Assembly: GCF_017562075.2 (NCBI RefSeq)
Contig: NC_054084.1
Span: forward strand, 43,631,197-43,695,196
Direction: 5' to 3'
Source: Anopheles merus
Taxonomy: Eukaryota; Arthropoda; Insecta; Diptera; Culicidae
Length of the DNA: 64,000 bases
Shown: positions 13,179 through 26,500 of the stretch, piece by piece
How positions within the stretch are numbered: the first letter of the stretch is position 1
How the letters are laid out: the number at the start of each line of letters is the position of its first letter
The notes under the pieces: model-generated
Told to the model about the DNA's origin: nothing
The model's database searches: none
Seen by the model: the letters and a program-made list of their open reading frames with translations, nothing else
Position numbers and translations under genes: made by a program

Positions 13179-14940
13179 TTAGCTGGAATCTGATCTCCGA
13201 TTTGATGCATGCGTAATGCTCTCCTATCATCATGCTTGGCTTTTCGACTCTCAGCCCCCGGCCAGGTTCCATAAGAACGACGCCAACGGGAACGGTGACA
13301 AACCACCATGGCCACACAGCATAACCAGTGCCAGTCTAAGGTCAACCACGGACAGTAAGTGCATACATGTGTGTGTGTTTTTGTGTGTGCGAGAGAAAAA
13401 GATATAGCGCACCCAACAGCTAACAGCCGCAATCTGCATTGCACCACCCAACCCGGTTGCAGTATAAATTTGGCCCGCACGGCACTGAGACCTGATCCTG
13501 TGGCGGAGGGTGGGTAAGGGCTTTGTGAAACAATTTCATTTTTACTCCCTGTCACACCCCCCTACCTCACGAGCGTGTGTGTGCGCGCTAAATAATGGTC
13601 CTTTGCCGCCGTCACCACTCCCCCAGCATATTGAAAAGCACACGAAAGGACGCTATTGCAAAAGCCGGCATGCGATGCGAACCTTGGCGCAAGTACGCTG
13701 TAAAGTGGATATAGCCAAGGGACGAACCCGTATCAACTATCCCTTTACTTTAGTTTCTCCCGCCCTGATCTGTGCTCCTCTTGCAGATTCCACCCCGATT
13801 GAGGGTGGACAGTTAGGGTAGCAGAGCATTACGGTACGAGAAAAAAAAACTCCCTGTAAAGGACACTCGCTCTCATACGTACAACGCCTGCCTGGTAGGG
13901 AACTTCGTACCAGCTAGCGAACAAGGAGTTTTTCTCACTCCCAACTCGTTCCTGAATGAAACAAAACACCCTTTTGATTCACAAAGCAGCAGCCCCCGTC
14001 GCTTGCCTAACGCTTCGTTACTTGCTGTTTCAAAAAAGCGAGTGAATTATGACTTTCCAGGCAAAAAGCTCACACCGGGAAGCGAGAGATATGACTGGAG
14101 CCAGGAGGTGGTTTCGGGCGGGTGTTCCCTACGTACAAGAAGCAGAGCGTTCAGGGAAAGTGCATTATGATGACGCCAACCTCCCCGTGGGTTTTTGTTC
14201 GCTAGCCATCGTACCCGGAAGTACTGTGCGATCAGCGATTTTGCCCTTCGCACGCTGGCTGTACCCAGGGCATCGGCATTTCCTTTCATCGCGCGCGGCG
14301 CCGCTAGCTGCGGACGAAAATGATCCGCGAAATTCGCTTGGGCTTGTGCTCTCGTACCGTAGTTCCAAACATTTTCCAAAACCATCCACTCTGTGCTCTG
14401 CGTGTGACAGCCAGGAAGTCAGTTTGCTTTTATTCCCCCGGTGCACATTTGATGTGGCAAGCACAAACGCGGGAGGTTAGGAGGGATCTAGTCGAAGAGT
14501 TAGCTCACGCACGGCAAGCTGTGCATGCGGAGGTGAATAAATGTTCTAACTTTTTCCCGTAATTACTCCGGGATCGGGAGTTGCCAACGAGGCGCTGCGA
14601 ATTTCCCGAACTACGCACTGGGGGGAAACAAATGGACGACACTGATGTGCTGGGACGTTGCCAGGACGACGGCCGTCGTCGTACACGGTCCACCCCGAAA
14701 CCGGTCGTTTGGATGTCGGTAAGGAAATTGCATTTTTGGCGTCGCGCCCCATCAGGACGCTCTGCAAGAGAGACAGGGAGAGAAAACGATGGCTTAGGTT
14801 AGGTCCAAGATTGGGGAGTTTCGTGATTGTTTTAGGGCATGATTTGCGACCGCCGAGCGCACTAAACCGTTTATTGTGCACTTTTGTCCGCAACGCCCGA
14901 GAACGCCACCGGTGCGTTTACTGGCTGGCATCACCGTGAG

Positions 14941-14960
14941 TGTGTGTGTGTGTGTGTGTG
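14941..14960. repeat. (TG)10 microsatellite
   Basis: A perfect dinucleotide run at the left edge of the GC-moderate block. Confidence 0.9.
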
Positions 14961-17715
14961 CTGGTGCTGATGCTTTCGAAAAAGCCTTTTGAAAGCTGAA
15001 TTTTAGCGGAGGCAACAACAAAAAAGTGAGCATCCATTTTGCCTGGGACGATGTGTCAACGTGTCAGCAGTTTTTTGTTTTCTCTCTCTAAATGAGCACT
15101 GCTGGCACTTTCCACTGGGAAATGGCCGATAAAGGTACCCCACGAAGAGCGTTTGGCGTCATCCGCTAAAGGATGACGGTATGGGAATTCTGGCGACCAG
15201 AGCACTAGCTCCTAACTCCATTGCAGAAGCCAATGCGCCAATTATTTACCAATCTGCTTTAGAGCCCGCCCGCCATTTAGCCGACGTTCGTCGATCGTGG
15301 ATTTTATAACCCATTTCCGGTTGGTGCCGGGAGGGTGGCGGGACTGCAGATCGCTAATGATACGCTCTGCCGATAATCGGCTGATTATGTTCCCGTTGAT
15401 TCGTTGCGTGGAACGATTCGTCGCCGCGTGTTAGTCTGCCGGCTGACATCTTGGGGCACCCGAGGGCAAGGTACTATTTATGCGCAACACTTGACCGTTT
15501 GGTTCCTTGCGCTGCGGCACGCAACGTGTTTGTTTGCGCGGTGTCTTACCCCCAGCAGCAGCAGCAAGACACGCTCGCTCATTTGGTTGGAGATGACGGC
15601 GTTTCAGGTGGGCCCGTTTGGCTGTTGGAAATGATCTAGTTTCTCTGGAACCACTTGCCGCCTGCCACTTTGCCACTGCTGAAGATGACGAAGCAAAGAA
15701 TCTTCCCGTTTCGAGGGGGGTACTACCACTGGATACCTGTTACCTGCTGGACCCGGGTTTTGGGTGGTGGAAGGATTGTTTCAGACGATGTTTACATTTC
15801 AGCTGTCTCCCACGGCCTGCTCCGGTGCGAATGATTTATTGCCCCGCGTTCGATGAGGAATCACCACTTGTGACCGGTTGCGCCACTTCTGACACGTTCG
15901 GCTCATACCCGGGGCCGGATGCGCACTTCTTAGCGCGGGTCTGGGAAACACACAACCACTGGCCAGATTGCGGACTGTCGTTAGCGCATAGGCGCTATTT
16001 CCTGCGTGACGGCGGGGGCTAAAGGAAGCGAAAACTACCAGCAGCCGCATGTGGGAGCACCGTTCACCGTCCAGCAGTGAGACCTGCGCGTGTGATAGTG
16101 GACGAGCGTCCCGAGTTGATTCGCTTTTAGCAGCACCAAATTTACGTTTTTCGGTAAAAGACACTTTAAGTAACGAAATGTCGCACTCGCGTGCGTTTCA
16201 AACACAAGCAACAGAAGCTTTAAACACTTTGGTATACTGCAACTGACCAAAGAAAGGAAGACATTCGTTTCTTGGCATCGATCCAAAGTGTATATGTTTC
16301 TTTCAAACGTATGTTTTTTTTTGGTTGCCTCTCCCAAACTTTTCAATTCTTCGAGCAATGTGAACAAAACACGATTCCCTGTTTCAACCTATAATGCTAC
16401 CACCCTGTTCCCAATTACACCACCCACTGCTGTTATACTGCCAAGCTGAATGACTACAGTAGCTAGAAACACTAATACAGCACAAATTGAATTTTTGCAA
16501 CACCTTCAGACGGTGGGCGGTAACACTTGAGTACAGTTTCTCTCTTACAAACACAAAAAGCAACCTCAACGGTGCAATACAATCAAACTGACAGCAAAAC
16601 ACAATCGTAAACGATTCTAACTAAAAATGTGCCAAATTTACAGCTAGTGAAAAGAAACAAAACTGAACACTGAACAGCGAACGTAAGAAAGTATCCCATG
16701 GTGCGGAGCTCGTGTAGAACTCGTTGTGAAGCACAGTGGTAGACAGTGTCTACACAGAGACGAAGAAGATATTTGTAAACAAACGCATCCTTCGAAAGTG
16801 ATGTTTCTTTTTAACGCACAGATCAGGGATGAGTCATGGTTGAGCGCGCGTAGCAAAGAATAGTACACGAAACCCTTTTTAAAACAAAGCCCCAAGAAGG
16901 CATGAAGAGAAGGCAATATAAATATGAGTTTTACAACGAACAAAAAACGTAAAAGACAATGCAAAACAAATAAAAACAAAAACACCACTTAGTAGGGCAG
17001 TCAAACGAGTGAAATGGCGATGAATGCTAAAGAACGATACACAAAACAAACTCCTACAAACACCTGCTGAAGAGAGAAGGAAAAGAAAACGAACAAGAGA
17101 TCTCAGATGTAAGAAAAATGCGAATATAGAGCACACAAAGGCTAGATAAACTAAAAATTAGAAAACTTAATACTGCTTCATGCAAAAAATAACCCGAAAC
17201 CGGCAATGCAAACAGCAGAAACGAGATACAAAAAGAAGAAGAAAACAAGTGAGGAAAAACGGGCAGCGACGTGAACGTTCCTCACAGGGCATTTATTAGG
17301 AGATTAAGCGCGTGTTCGAAACTAGTTTGGTACGTTTACACTACTGTGACGTTTTGGAAGCGTTTACATCCTTTCCTTCAAAGCGTTGCGATCACGCACG
17401 CTTAGGTGTAGGCGTTATTTTCCCTCCCCAATTTTATCTCACATTCTTCTGTTCGAAACTCCGTACATTTCAGACTAACTTACATCCTGTGTCTTGTCGT
17501 CTTGTGTGTCTTGTACTTTCTCGAAACGCGCCATTTGAGTGTATGGTTTTATCGGTAAAAAAAAATCCCCTCTATTGTAGTGCATGTGTTTGTGCATTTG
17601 TAATTTATTTGAACGTACGCGTCCCGATTTGTCTGTTAAGCTGTTAAGTTGTCGCTTAAGTTAGGATTAAGATTAATTTATTGATGCCCGATCGGCGTGA
17701 ATGAACAACGGATAT

Positions 17716-17723
17716 TGTACATA
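17716..17723 (+). promoter_or_regulatory. Pumilio-type element (TGTACATA)
   Basis: Exact match to the UGUANAUA consensus on the + strand, in the putative distal 3' UTR. It is functional only if this DNA is transcribed. Confidence 0.3.
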
Positions 17724-18147
17724 CCTGTATATGTGCTGTAAAAATTGCATACACGCGCGCTAGGCTTGCAGAACACGCGGTGCTCTCGCTCACGAACGCT
17801 CTCACGCAAAGTGTGGATCCGTTTCGTGCGGTTTTCGTGAAATAATTAAATACTACCCACACTTTCGCAGGGTACGTCTGAAACGTCCACTCGAAAAAAC
17901 GAGCAGCTGAACACGGCAATACAGCAACAATCTCAATTACTAGCACGCCGTTACACCCTTATACATGCCTGTTACGTACCTTTAGCTGTAAGAATTCGAG
18001 AAACAAACAGTAACACGCCCTATGTAGCTGATACTATTTTCTGGTGGAAAACGACGTTGGCTTAAAGTTCGAACAAAACGGTACAGATTTGTGTACGTCA
18101 CCCATCGATCATTGGTGATGGTAAAATTGAAACAAAAAGTATGAAAA

Positions 18148-18155
18148 TGTACATA
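18148..18155 (+). promoter_or_regulatory. Second Pumilio-type element (TGTACATA)
   Basis: The same octamer as the one at 17716, 432 bp downstream on the same strand. Confidence 0.3.
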
Positions 18156-18468
18156 AAGTTTGCAGAATGTTTCTTCATTCCACAAGCATCAAACAGCAAT
18201 TCCTGTTCTTTAGTTCCAAACGGAAGGGACTTTCCTATTCAATCACATCGATTCTCAATCCCGCTCCAACTCTGTGAGCGCTTTTATGACAACTGTCTCA
18301 AACGTTTAGTTTACTCTACCTTCTCATACGATTCCTTTTCTAGTTATTTAAATGTAGCTCCTACGTAGCTTTTACTGCATCTATTTATTGCCTATACCTA
18401 TACATTCTATTCTCTTTGCTAAATTCCTATCGGATGCCTAAGTGTAAGTTACTCTCTATTACTCGTCT

Positions 18469-18481
18469 ATTTATTTATTTA
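18469..18481 (+). promoter_or_regulatory. AU-rich element (overlapping ATTTA pentamers)
   Basis: Three overlapping ATTTA pentamers form the UUAUUUAUU nonamer type of mRNA-instability element, if this DNA is transcribed on the + strand. Confidence 0.35.
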
Positions 18482-19554
18482 AAAACTTTTCCTACAAAAC
18501 GTAACTAGTTTGACCGGGGCCAACACTACCCGTAACCTACTCACATAGTGTGTGTCGTGTGTGTGTGTGTGCGCGTGTTTTTTTCGTGTTGATTTGTTTT
18601 GTTTTCTTTAATTACTTTTATTTTTCGTAACCTCTTATGCCTCTTAGAGGGCGTTCCTTTGCATGCAATTCTACTTCTAAATATCGAAACCGTTTGTTTA
18701 TTACACCATCCGTTATACCTTTTTCTATTGCCATTTTCTGCTGTTCTGTTGAATGATGCGATGCAAGAGATCAGAGCAGGAATGATGAAGACACGAAATG
18801 TTATTAGTTCAACAAGACGAAAAAGTCTATTGTTTTGGAAGAAAGTTCGGACGTCCGTTACAGTTACGCATTTTTGCTCGTTTATGTTGAAGTTTGAGTT
18901 TTTAGTCAAAAAAAAATAGCGCCTGTTCGTGTTGATGTTGGGGCGGCAATGAGCTCTCAAAAGGAATAAAGATGAATTTGTTAAGTACGAAACACGAAAG
19001 TAGAGCAATTGATTTCAAGACCAACCCTACCCAACTGCTTCAATTACTAAGAAAATGAGGCAATAAAATATTTTAGATTATAAACTACGGTAACGCAACA
19101 AAAGCTGGAAATAAATCACACAAGCAAACACTTATTAATTTATGACACTGGCGACAGAATGCTGTAGATTCTTGCCCCCCTACATAAGTATGTAAGAAGA
19201 CATCTCGTTACACGGTGTAAAGTTTTCTCGGTTAAGTTTTACGCTCTTACTTATTTATTATTAAGCCATAGTTTAGGCGAGTCTTTTGATTACTATTATT
19301 ATGTACCGTTGTAAGAAGATTTCTCAGTTTTTAGTGTGCCGCAGATCAGCCGTCTAGTGTAAGCCAAGACCCCCTAGAATAAGCAGTCAGCAGTGAAGCG
19401 ATAAATGTGAGGCAAAAGACGACACACTAGGTGAAAAACGGAAGCGACCCCCGTCTCCGGTTCACGAGAGAGTTCAAAGACAATGATTTTCGTTATGCGC
19501 TGCAGTACAAAATTTTTAGAAAATTATGTTTTGTCTTGATTTTGTCGAAAATGA

Positions 19555-19560
19555 AATAAA
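19555..19560 (+). terminator. Candidate polyadenylation signal AATAAA
   Basis: A canonical hexamer followed within about 15-65 bp by T-rich and GT-rich sequence, the arrangement expected of a cleavage/polyadenylation site. Other AATAAA hexamers lie at 18965, 19062, 19110, 20367 and 21449. This one has the best downstream context. Confidence 0.35.
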
Positions 19561-19600
19561 AGGTTTTTTAAATCAGAAAATGCTTCTTTTGTTTATTTTT

Positions 19601-22600
19601 TATTCATTACGTTGCTTGTTTTGATTGTCGATTTCTCTGTTGTTTCGGTTTTTTTGTCCACTCGTATTTTTATTTCGTTTGTGTTGTATGCTTTTTTTAT
19701 AAACAACATTTTCAGCTTCTGTTTCCACCGTCAACTCTTTCTAGTAGGACACAAATCGGTTTCTCAAATGAATGTGTACATTTTATGGGAATAACAAAGC
19801 ATAGAGTGAAATTGTTACACTATTGTGATAAAATATTAACCAAATTAATAGCAAAACCAATTTACCATTTACGATATAGTAACTATTCCTTTAAATTAGT
19901 CAGTGAAACAGATTTAATCGAACTATAAGAAAAGAAACAACGGGCGTAAAAGTGTGCATAAGCGCGTCTTGTAATATAAAATGAAATGTTTTTTTGAAAG
20001 TGCCTTACTATACGAACAACAAAGTAACAACAAAAGCAAACCCGCGTATTACTACTTCACCAAAAACTTTACTTGGGTTTCGGAAAGCTATGCATTTCTA
20101 GTAAAATTAAATAAGATTCATAAACTTAACAGAACAATATTGCGGATCAACTACTTACCAAACATTGATCAAGCTACAATAAAACAAAGCAATACTGTAA
20201 TGTTAGTACAGCTGTTTCAAATTTTGCCGCTATGCGTTTCTGAACAGAACAAAAAACATCAACAATTATGCTTCAACATGTGCCACGAAAAGTTTACTAG
20301 CGTATTAATCGTATTGCAACAAGCGAACAAATTTTTACCGTTTAACTTTTTAGACTATTGCTCTTGAATAAAGTTCCACCATCTTTCTCTTTCCCTCTCT
20401 CTTTCCCTCTCACTCTCTCTATCTCGCTCTCTATCTCTCTCTCTCTCTTTCGAATAGCAACATTGAAGTAGTTAAAAAATAATGAAAGCAAAACACAAGT
20501 TTACGCAGTTCCTTGACATTAACTAATATAGGCCTTCTGCAATAGCATACATCTCGTGGAATCCATGACCAATGTGTAGGATATGAGAAATCGTTTAATT
20601 GACTTTTAGCTCTTATCTTACAATTTTAACATACCAACACAGATTAAGCGTTCAAGAACAATGACACATTTCGAAGGAGAATGCATTGCACAGAACTTTG
20701 CAAGTCATTCGGATCAACCGTCCTGATCTCGCATTCTCCCTTGCACTTTTCCCCGTTGCAAGCAGAACCTTTTGAGAGTGCCTCACAGCAAACAGCAAAG
20801 CCAAACCTAGCACGAGCGGCATTTCATCGCCAACTGAACTTTTTCACACTCGCGCACGAAACGTCCCATTTCGGATTACAATGAGCTATGTTTAGGAAGA
20901 TAAATACTCGCAGAACAAAAAAAGGAAAATAGAGTTTCGAACCGGTTACCGGCAAGCAGAAGATCCTTTGCGGTACGACAATATTGACAAACCTCGATCG
21001 TTCCTGCGTTCAGCTTGCGGGTCGATGAAAATTGAACCCGCAAACAGTTGCCGGAAGCAAACTAATCAACCATCAAAGAGTGCTCGCAATAATGGGATGT
21101 ACCGGGGAGGACGAAGCACAATAGGGCAGAAGGTAAATAGAACAGAACAAACATTCAGCCCAAGCCGGAGTGGATAACGAAGTGAGAACATGAACAAAAT
21201 CAAAACGGGATCGTTTGAAAAATAACGCTAACGTTATGGAAAAATTAAGAGCATATACAATGTTTCGTACAACGATCCTTCTTTTGCACACAGGTTAGTT
21301 AATACTGCTGTTAAGACAAATCTGCAAAACAAAACAAAAAACCTAATGGAGAGCATAACAACTGCTCCAGAAGATCATTTGCAACCAAAGGAGCAAAGCA
21401 AGCTCGCAAATAAATTCCAATGTGAAAGACTATTGCCATTATTAGCGAAATAAAGAAAATACAAATAGCTAAATCTATTTCAAAAAATAGTTTTTAATTT
21501 CTATAAAAATAGGTTTTTTTAGTTTGGTATGAATATGGGTGCCCAATCTTTTATTTATACAAAACAAATGTCTGTTTTAATGGTAAGTGTGGTGTATCTT
21601 TTGAAATGTCTACAAAATCTACTAGATTATATAACATCACATACTGATCGGTTCTCATTACGTCCATAACTTCAAGTATTTTCTTCAAATTTCGATTATC
21701 AAATGTTGAAACTGCTTCGATTTGGACCATTTAGAAAGAGACTGTTTACGAGAAGTTTATACGAGCGCGAAGTATTATTGTAGTTTAAACAATCGAATTG
21801 AACTACATTTATTACAAGTCACTTTAAACGAAATTTCAAATGAGTTGTGAAATTTGTCTTCTTACACGCTTGAGACGCTCCGCTTCAATAGTGAAATATA
21901 ATCCAACGCCGGGTCAGAACACGCGTTAGACAGGAACGGGCAATTGGCGGGGTTTCGGGGTGCTAACAATAAGAACAAGAGCGAGCACCAAAAACTCGAT
22001 CGCAACAACTGAAGCGCAGCTGAACGTGTCTCCACGGTCACGGTATGTTGGGCTGTTCGTCCGTTCGTTCGTTTCGTACCCTTTCGCCCGCGACCGCACT
22101 GGATTTGAGAAACTCATTATCACCCGCTCGGTGCCACCCACCGTGGCACGGCGTTACGATCGCCGCTCAACCGTTACACCATCTCGATTGACGGACACGG
22201 TGCAGGAGGAGGTTCGGAAAAGCCATGCCTAGCGTCATTTATCGTTCGATTAACACCCGCATCAGGGGGTAAACACTCCGCTGCACTTCGCCCGTGCATC
22301 TTCACGGAAGTATATCTCTCTCTCGGTTGCTTGCCTTGCTGGGGCAAATGAAACTGGTAAATGACCCAACTTTTACGGATTCATTCTTTCGCAGCTTTGC
22401 AGCACGCGGCTCCCTCCCGCTCAATGGGGCTCAGTGCCGTTCACTGCAGGGGAAAGCTTTTTCAGCCATTTATCGGGAGCATACGATTTACAAAACAGCT
22501 TTTAAAGGGACAACAGATAAGGGAGCACTCCAGCTGGGAAGAATGTCTCGAAACTAGCGGAACTGGAGCACAGCGTAACGCCGAGGCCCACGATGCGTCG

Positions 22601-23349
22601 CCACTCGCGTGCCAGGCGAGTCGAGAACGACGGTTGCCATTAGAACCGACAGCTGGCACAGGCACGTGCGACTAGCCAGACCACCGGCGAAGTTGTTAAG
22701 TGTATTGTTTGTTTAGTTTGTTTAATGAAAGAATACGGTAGGACAAAGTTTAAAGAAACTATATTGAAAAAACACACAAAACTTTTTTTAATGGTAAAAA
22801 AATCCAAACATGAAAGTAAGTACGATTGAATGATCATTTAGATCCATGTTATAAGTTGTATATAGTTTTCATCAGAATGGTCAGTAGTATATTCAATAAC
22901 TTGCAATAACTTAATATAGCACAAATACACAATTTGCTAACGAATATTTTCATGGAAAAGATTGTTATTTATTATATCCTACACGCAGATTCAAAAAACG
23001 AGTGTCGAGCTCCTATTAAAACAAGTCAGATCCATGCATTATTCAAATCTCATGACTATACAATATGCTCATTATGAGTTCAAATTTCATACCAACCAAG
23101 CCTCCTCTACGCGAAACTGGCTACAGGTAGTCCCCGAGATACACGATACCTCTTATACGCAGATTCGGAGGTACGCGGTTTTCTAAATTTTACAGTTCTT
23201 CGAGTGAAATTATATTGATTTGGCACAAAAATCGTAAAATGTCAAATAATTTCCCTATAAATCGATTGTTAAAATCATTTCGAATGGTTTAACACCGAAA
23301 ATTAGTTATATTTTGGCTGGAAATCACAAGATTTAACTTACGCGGAAGG
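19601..23349. other. Non-coding DNA, mostly AT-rich
   Basis: No supported gene. It contains a long CT-rich tract (20381-20451) and a moderately GC-rich block at about 21.9-22.7 kb. The 128-codon open frame at 19981-20367 has biased, low-complexity composition and no recognisable domain. Confidence 0.5.
20381..20451. repeat. CT-rich polypyrimidine tract
   Basis: About 70 bp of nearly pure pyrimidine on the + strand (CTCTCT/CTTTCC mixtures). The complementary strand is GAGA-type sequence, a possible GAGA-factor platform. Confidence 0.8.
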
Positions 23350-23560
23350 GGCCGGTCTGGTGGTACAGTCGTCAACTCATACGACTTAACAACATGTCCG
23401 TCATGGGTTCAAGTCCCGAATAGACCGTGCCCCCATACGTAGGACTGACTATCCTGCTATGGGTAACAATAAGTCACTGAAAGCCAGGCTCACTTCACTA
23501 ATAGTGGGTACAGGCAGACCTTGACCGACAGCGGTTGTTATGCCAAAGAAGAAGAAGAAG
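23350..23560 (+). mobile_element. SINE200-type tRNA-derived SINE, near full length
   Basis: About 210 bp with a tRNA-like head, a pol III B box (GGTTCAAGTCC at 23406-23416), a tRNA-unrelated body and a (GAA)n-type tail ending at 23560. The head still pairs CGGTCT with AGACCG like an acceptor stem. The body is nearly identical (roughly 95% by eye) to the truncated copy at 44.9 kb in opposite orientation. I recognise it as the SINE200 family of Anopheles gambiae. No clear target-site duplication was seen. It is non-autonomous and would be mobilised by a LINE machinery. Confidence 0.85.
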
Positions 23561-26500
23561 ACATTTATTACTAAATCGACGCTGTTCATATGTACCAAAA
23601 TATGTTAAAAGAAAACACTAATTTGCGGATTTAATGGGAATATCATTTGACTTTAAATGTTCAATAAAACATATAACAAAAAACCTTCTTTTTGAATGAA
23701 TAAATCTAAAACCTGAAGTAAATACTTCATGATAACTAATGATGATTTGATATATGTTTTATTTGTTTTTATTTATTTATACAGGCCTTAGGTCTTAAAG
23801 CTGATGTTCTTCTATTTGCATATATTGTTAATATCTATATAAATTGAATTATGTTACAAATATAAACTCCTTTTTTTTAATCACTACTAAGTTTTCATTT
23901 TGTACTTTGTGTGCTAATATTTCATGTATATTGTTTCATTAATTTAATACTGCCATTTCTTAATCATATTCTATTTACTTTGTTGATTTATGTCTTATTA
24001 TTAATTCTGCAGTAGCTGCAGTTTTCGGGATCAGATACGGTTACTGGATGGCTAGTCAGACTTTTGATAGTCTAGTTATAATCTCTTGCTAATGATGAAT
24101 CCAAGTTATACTTAATGATAGAATGATAGAAAGATTGAAGTAAAGAAGCATATACTAGCTACTTTGAATCAAACTGACATTTATACAAGAATGGAAGTGA
24201 TTGAAAAGTATTTCCACGAGTTCAAAAATGTAACTTATTCAAAGAAACTTGTTAAATGGCTTTTCTCTCTATGTAGTCATCGAGGTATAGAGAGGTTTCC
24301 AAGACTTATTATAGTACCATGCAACCAACGCAAGTCCTAGATATGAGAGGACTTGAATGTTGTTGTTGTTTAATGGCGCATAATAAATATCATATATATA
24401 TACAACCTTTGTTACACAGAGTATCTCCAAAAAAGTATCCTCCAAGTATCCAAAGCAAAAGCTCCATATCAATTCGTACATTTGTTTAAACTGATATGGA
24501 TTAAAAAAACAGTGTACCGAAACCACCTGACCTAACCTGCAGAAAAAAACTATTCAATTCCATTTATTACACAATCAAAAAACAAATGTCCAAAGATCCT
24601 TAAACACAATTATACTCAACTCGTTAACTTTGTGTTGCTCCTGAACATCAGGAGTATAGCTAACTCTCTGAATCATTATCATCCCACACTGGCCCTTACT
24701 CTCCGCATCTTTGATTGCCTAATTTTTCATTTCGCCTCACAACATCGTGCACACTCCATGAGCTTTGCCTCACCAATTGCCTTCGGATAACAATAGCAAC
24801 AACAAAAACAGCAGCAGCAATACCAACCCACTGCAAAGTGTAGGAAGATATTTTATGGAATCAATTTCATTTCAAGCGCACTGTTTTCCAACGCTCCAAC
24901 CCCTCGTGCATGTACGGGCGACGCATGATTTGCAGTGAAGCTTGCAAAATGCACCTCGAAACTTGCACCAAAATTGAATCCCATATGCTTGGCCCTCCCA
25001 CTGCATTATGCTTTTCGGTGAATTTGGTGGTGGCCACCCTTTTATGCCGACCGTAATCGAATCGTGTTCGATGCTCCGCACCCGCTACAGACGATACTGC
25101 ATTTGAAACACGGAAAAAGGTCTTCCTCCCGTTGGATCTTTACATTTTTTCCTTGTGTTCTTTGATTTCGTAGTGAGCTGAAAAGTAAAAGCCCTCTCAT
25201 TATCTCAGCTGAACTTGCGTGCCCGGTTTCTTTGCGCGCTGGGCCCTGGATAATAGCGCCCAAGTACGTTATCCTTCGCACAGTGCTCGGTACTAGTACA
25301 GCTCCAACCAACGTGATCATGAACGTGATCGAGCGTGTGCAAGAAACGATGCAGGAAACTATTAAAGCTCCTTCTGAATGAGAACACAGACGCACACACA
25401 CACACACACGAAAAGCATTGCAATTGTTCAGCTCAGCCCTACTGTGTGGGGCTCAGGTTGCACGTAAACGCAGATTGTTCGAAGCGAGCTTCGGCAAAAA
25501 AACACTACAACAAAAAACGCTTCCACTTCTCTCCTACGCGTAACAGCGTCCGCCCGAGCAATCCATCTGTCCGTCCACGCAAAACTATTGGAACGAAACA
25601 CGCCATAACATGGCACGGAGCCGTGCACGGTCCACAAAACGCATCCTTTTCCAGTAGCAATACATCATCGTCAGGAGATGCGATTACAGCGGGAAAACAG
25701 GGTCTGCCCGAAAGGGGTTTGCACAGAAACAGACAAAAAAATATTGCACTGTCCATCCAGAGGTCTGCGAAGAGGGAAGAACTGGGATTGGGATAGGAGT
25801 GGTGTTCCATTTTTTTGTTCTTTCCCCCCTCCGCCCCTCCCGGAGGCTGGGATGGAAATTTAAATTTTAAAACAATTACCTTTCCGATGGTCCGTTGTTG
25901 AGGGAGAGCTCTGAAACCGTCGAGCAATCATCTCGACTGCTGCTGCTGCTTCTGGTGCTGCGTTCGTGCATCGTTCATGTTTGTGCTCCACTCCATTCAT
26001 CCGGATGTGGTCCCCGAGGCCATATCTGCAGCACGGCTTCTGCCCTGCACACGGTGGCGGCGCTTCCGTGGAAGATGGTTGCGCACCGAACGCAGTGGAG
26101 TAGTGCCAGCCATCAATTCCCGCACCCCGCAGTTGGGGTGGGTGCAGTCACAAACGATATTACGCGTTTCCTGCACCGGGCTTTACACCGAGGTCTTGCG
26201 GCCCCTCGGGGCGGTATGTTGTGAGCGGTGGCCCCGTACGAGCGGGTGGCCGTGGGTTCAATTATGTTACAGCAATTTCAAGCAATTTCCATACACTCTG
26301 CAATGTGCGTGAGGCTGCAGAGCGTAATTGTTAAGAATATTGTTGTTACAATCAATCTGAAGGCTCATTTTTTGTCATTTGTTTTGATAAAAATTTAAAA
26401 TATACTATATAAATTTAAATATACGTACATGTTTCAAGTATGGAATGATAGATAAGAAAATTGTCTTGTTGTCTCTTATGAAATATACAGCCCTGATAAT

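Larger units (their letters stand above)
12641..16160. other. Non-coding stretch with a GC-richer block at about 14.0-16.1 kb
   Basis: Contains an ATT trinucleotide run (13159-13178) and a (TG)10 run (14941-14960). From about 14.05 to 16.05 kb the base composition is clearly richer in G+C than either flank, and overlapping open frames of 110-145 codons occur on both strands. None has a recognisable domain and all overlap others antisense, so I do not call them genes. The block could be an enhancer, an intron, or part of a separate non-coding RNA. Confidence 0.4.
16161..19600 (+). other. AT-rich, 3' UTR-like region, possibly distal klu 3' UTR
   Basis: About 3.4 kb of AT-rich DNA with A-rich runs on the + strand and no supported ORF in either direction. 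The minus-strand frames are Leu/Phe-rich shadows of these A runs. It carries two TGTACATA Pumilio-type sites, an ATTTATTTATTTA element, and several AATAAA hexamers, the last at 19555 followed by T/GT-rich DNA. These are features of regulated insect 3' UTRs on the + strand. Whether it belongs to klu, to an unannotated non-coding transcript, or to neither cannot be decided from sequence. Confidence 0.35.

Noticed and set aside
16644..17248. Minus-strand frames rich in Leu/Phe that resemble membrane proteins
   Set aside because: They are complements of A-rich + strand DNA, with low complexity and no start or splice support.
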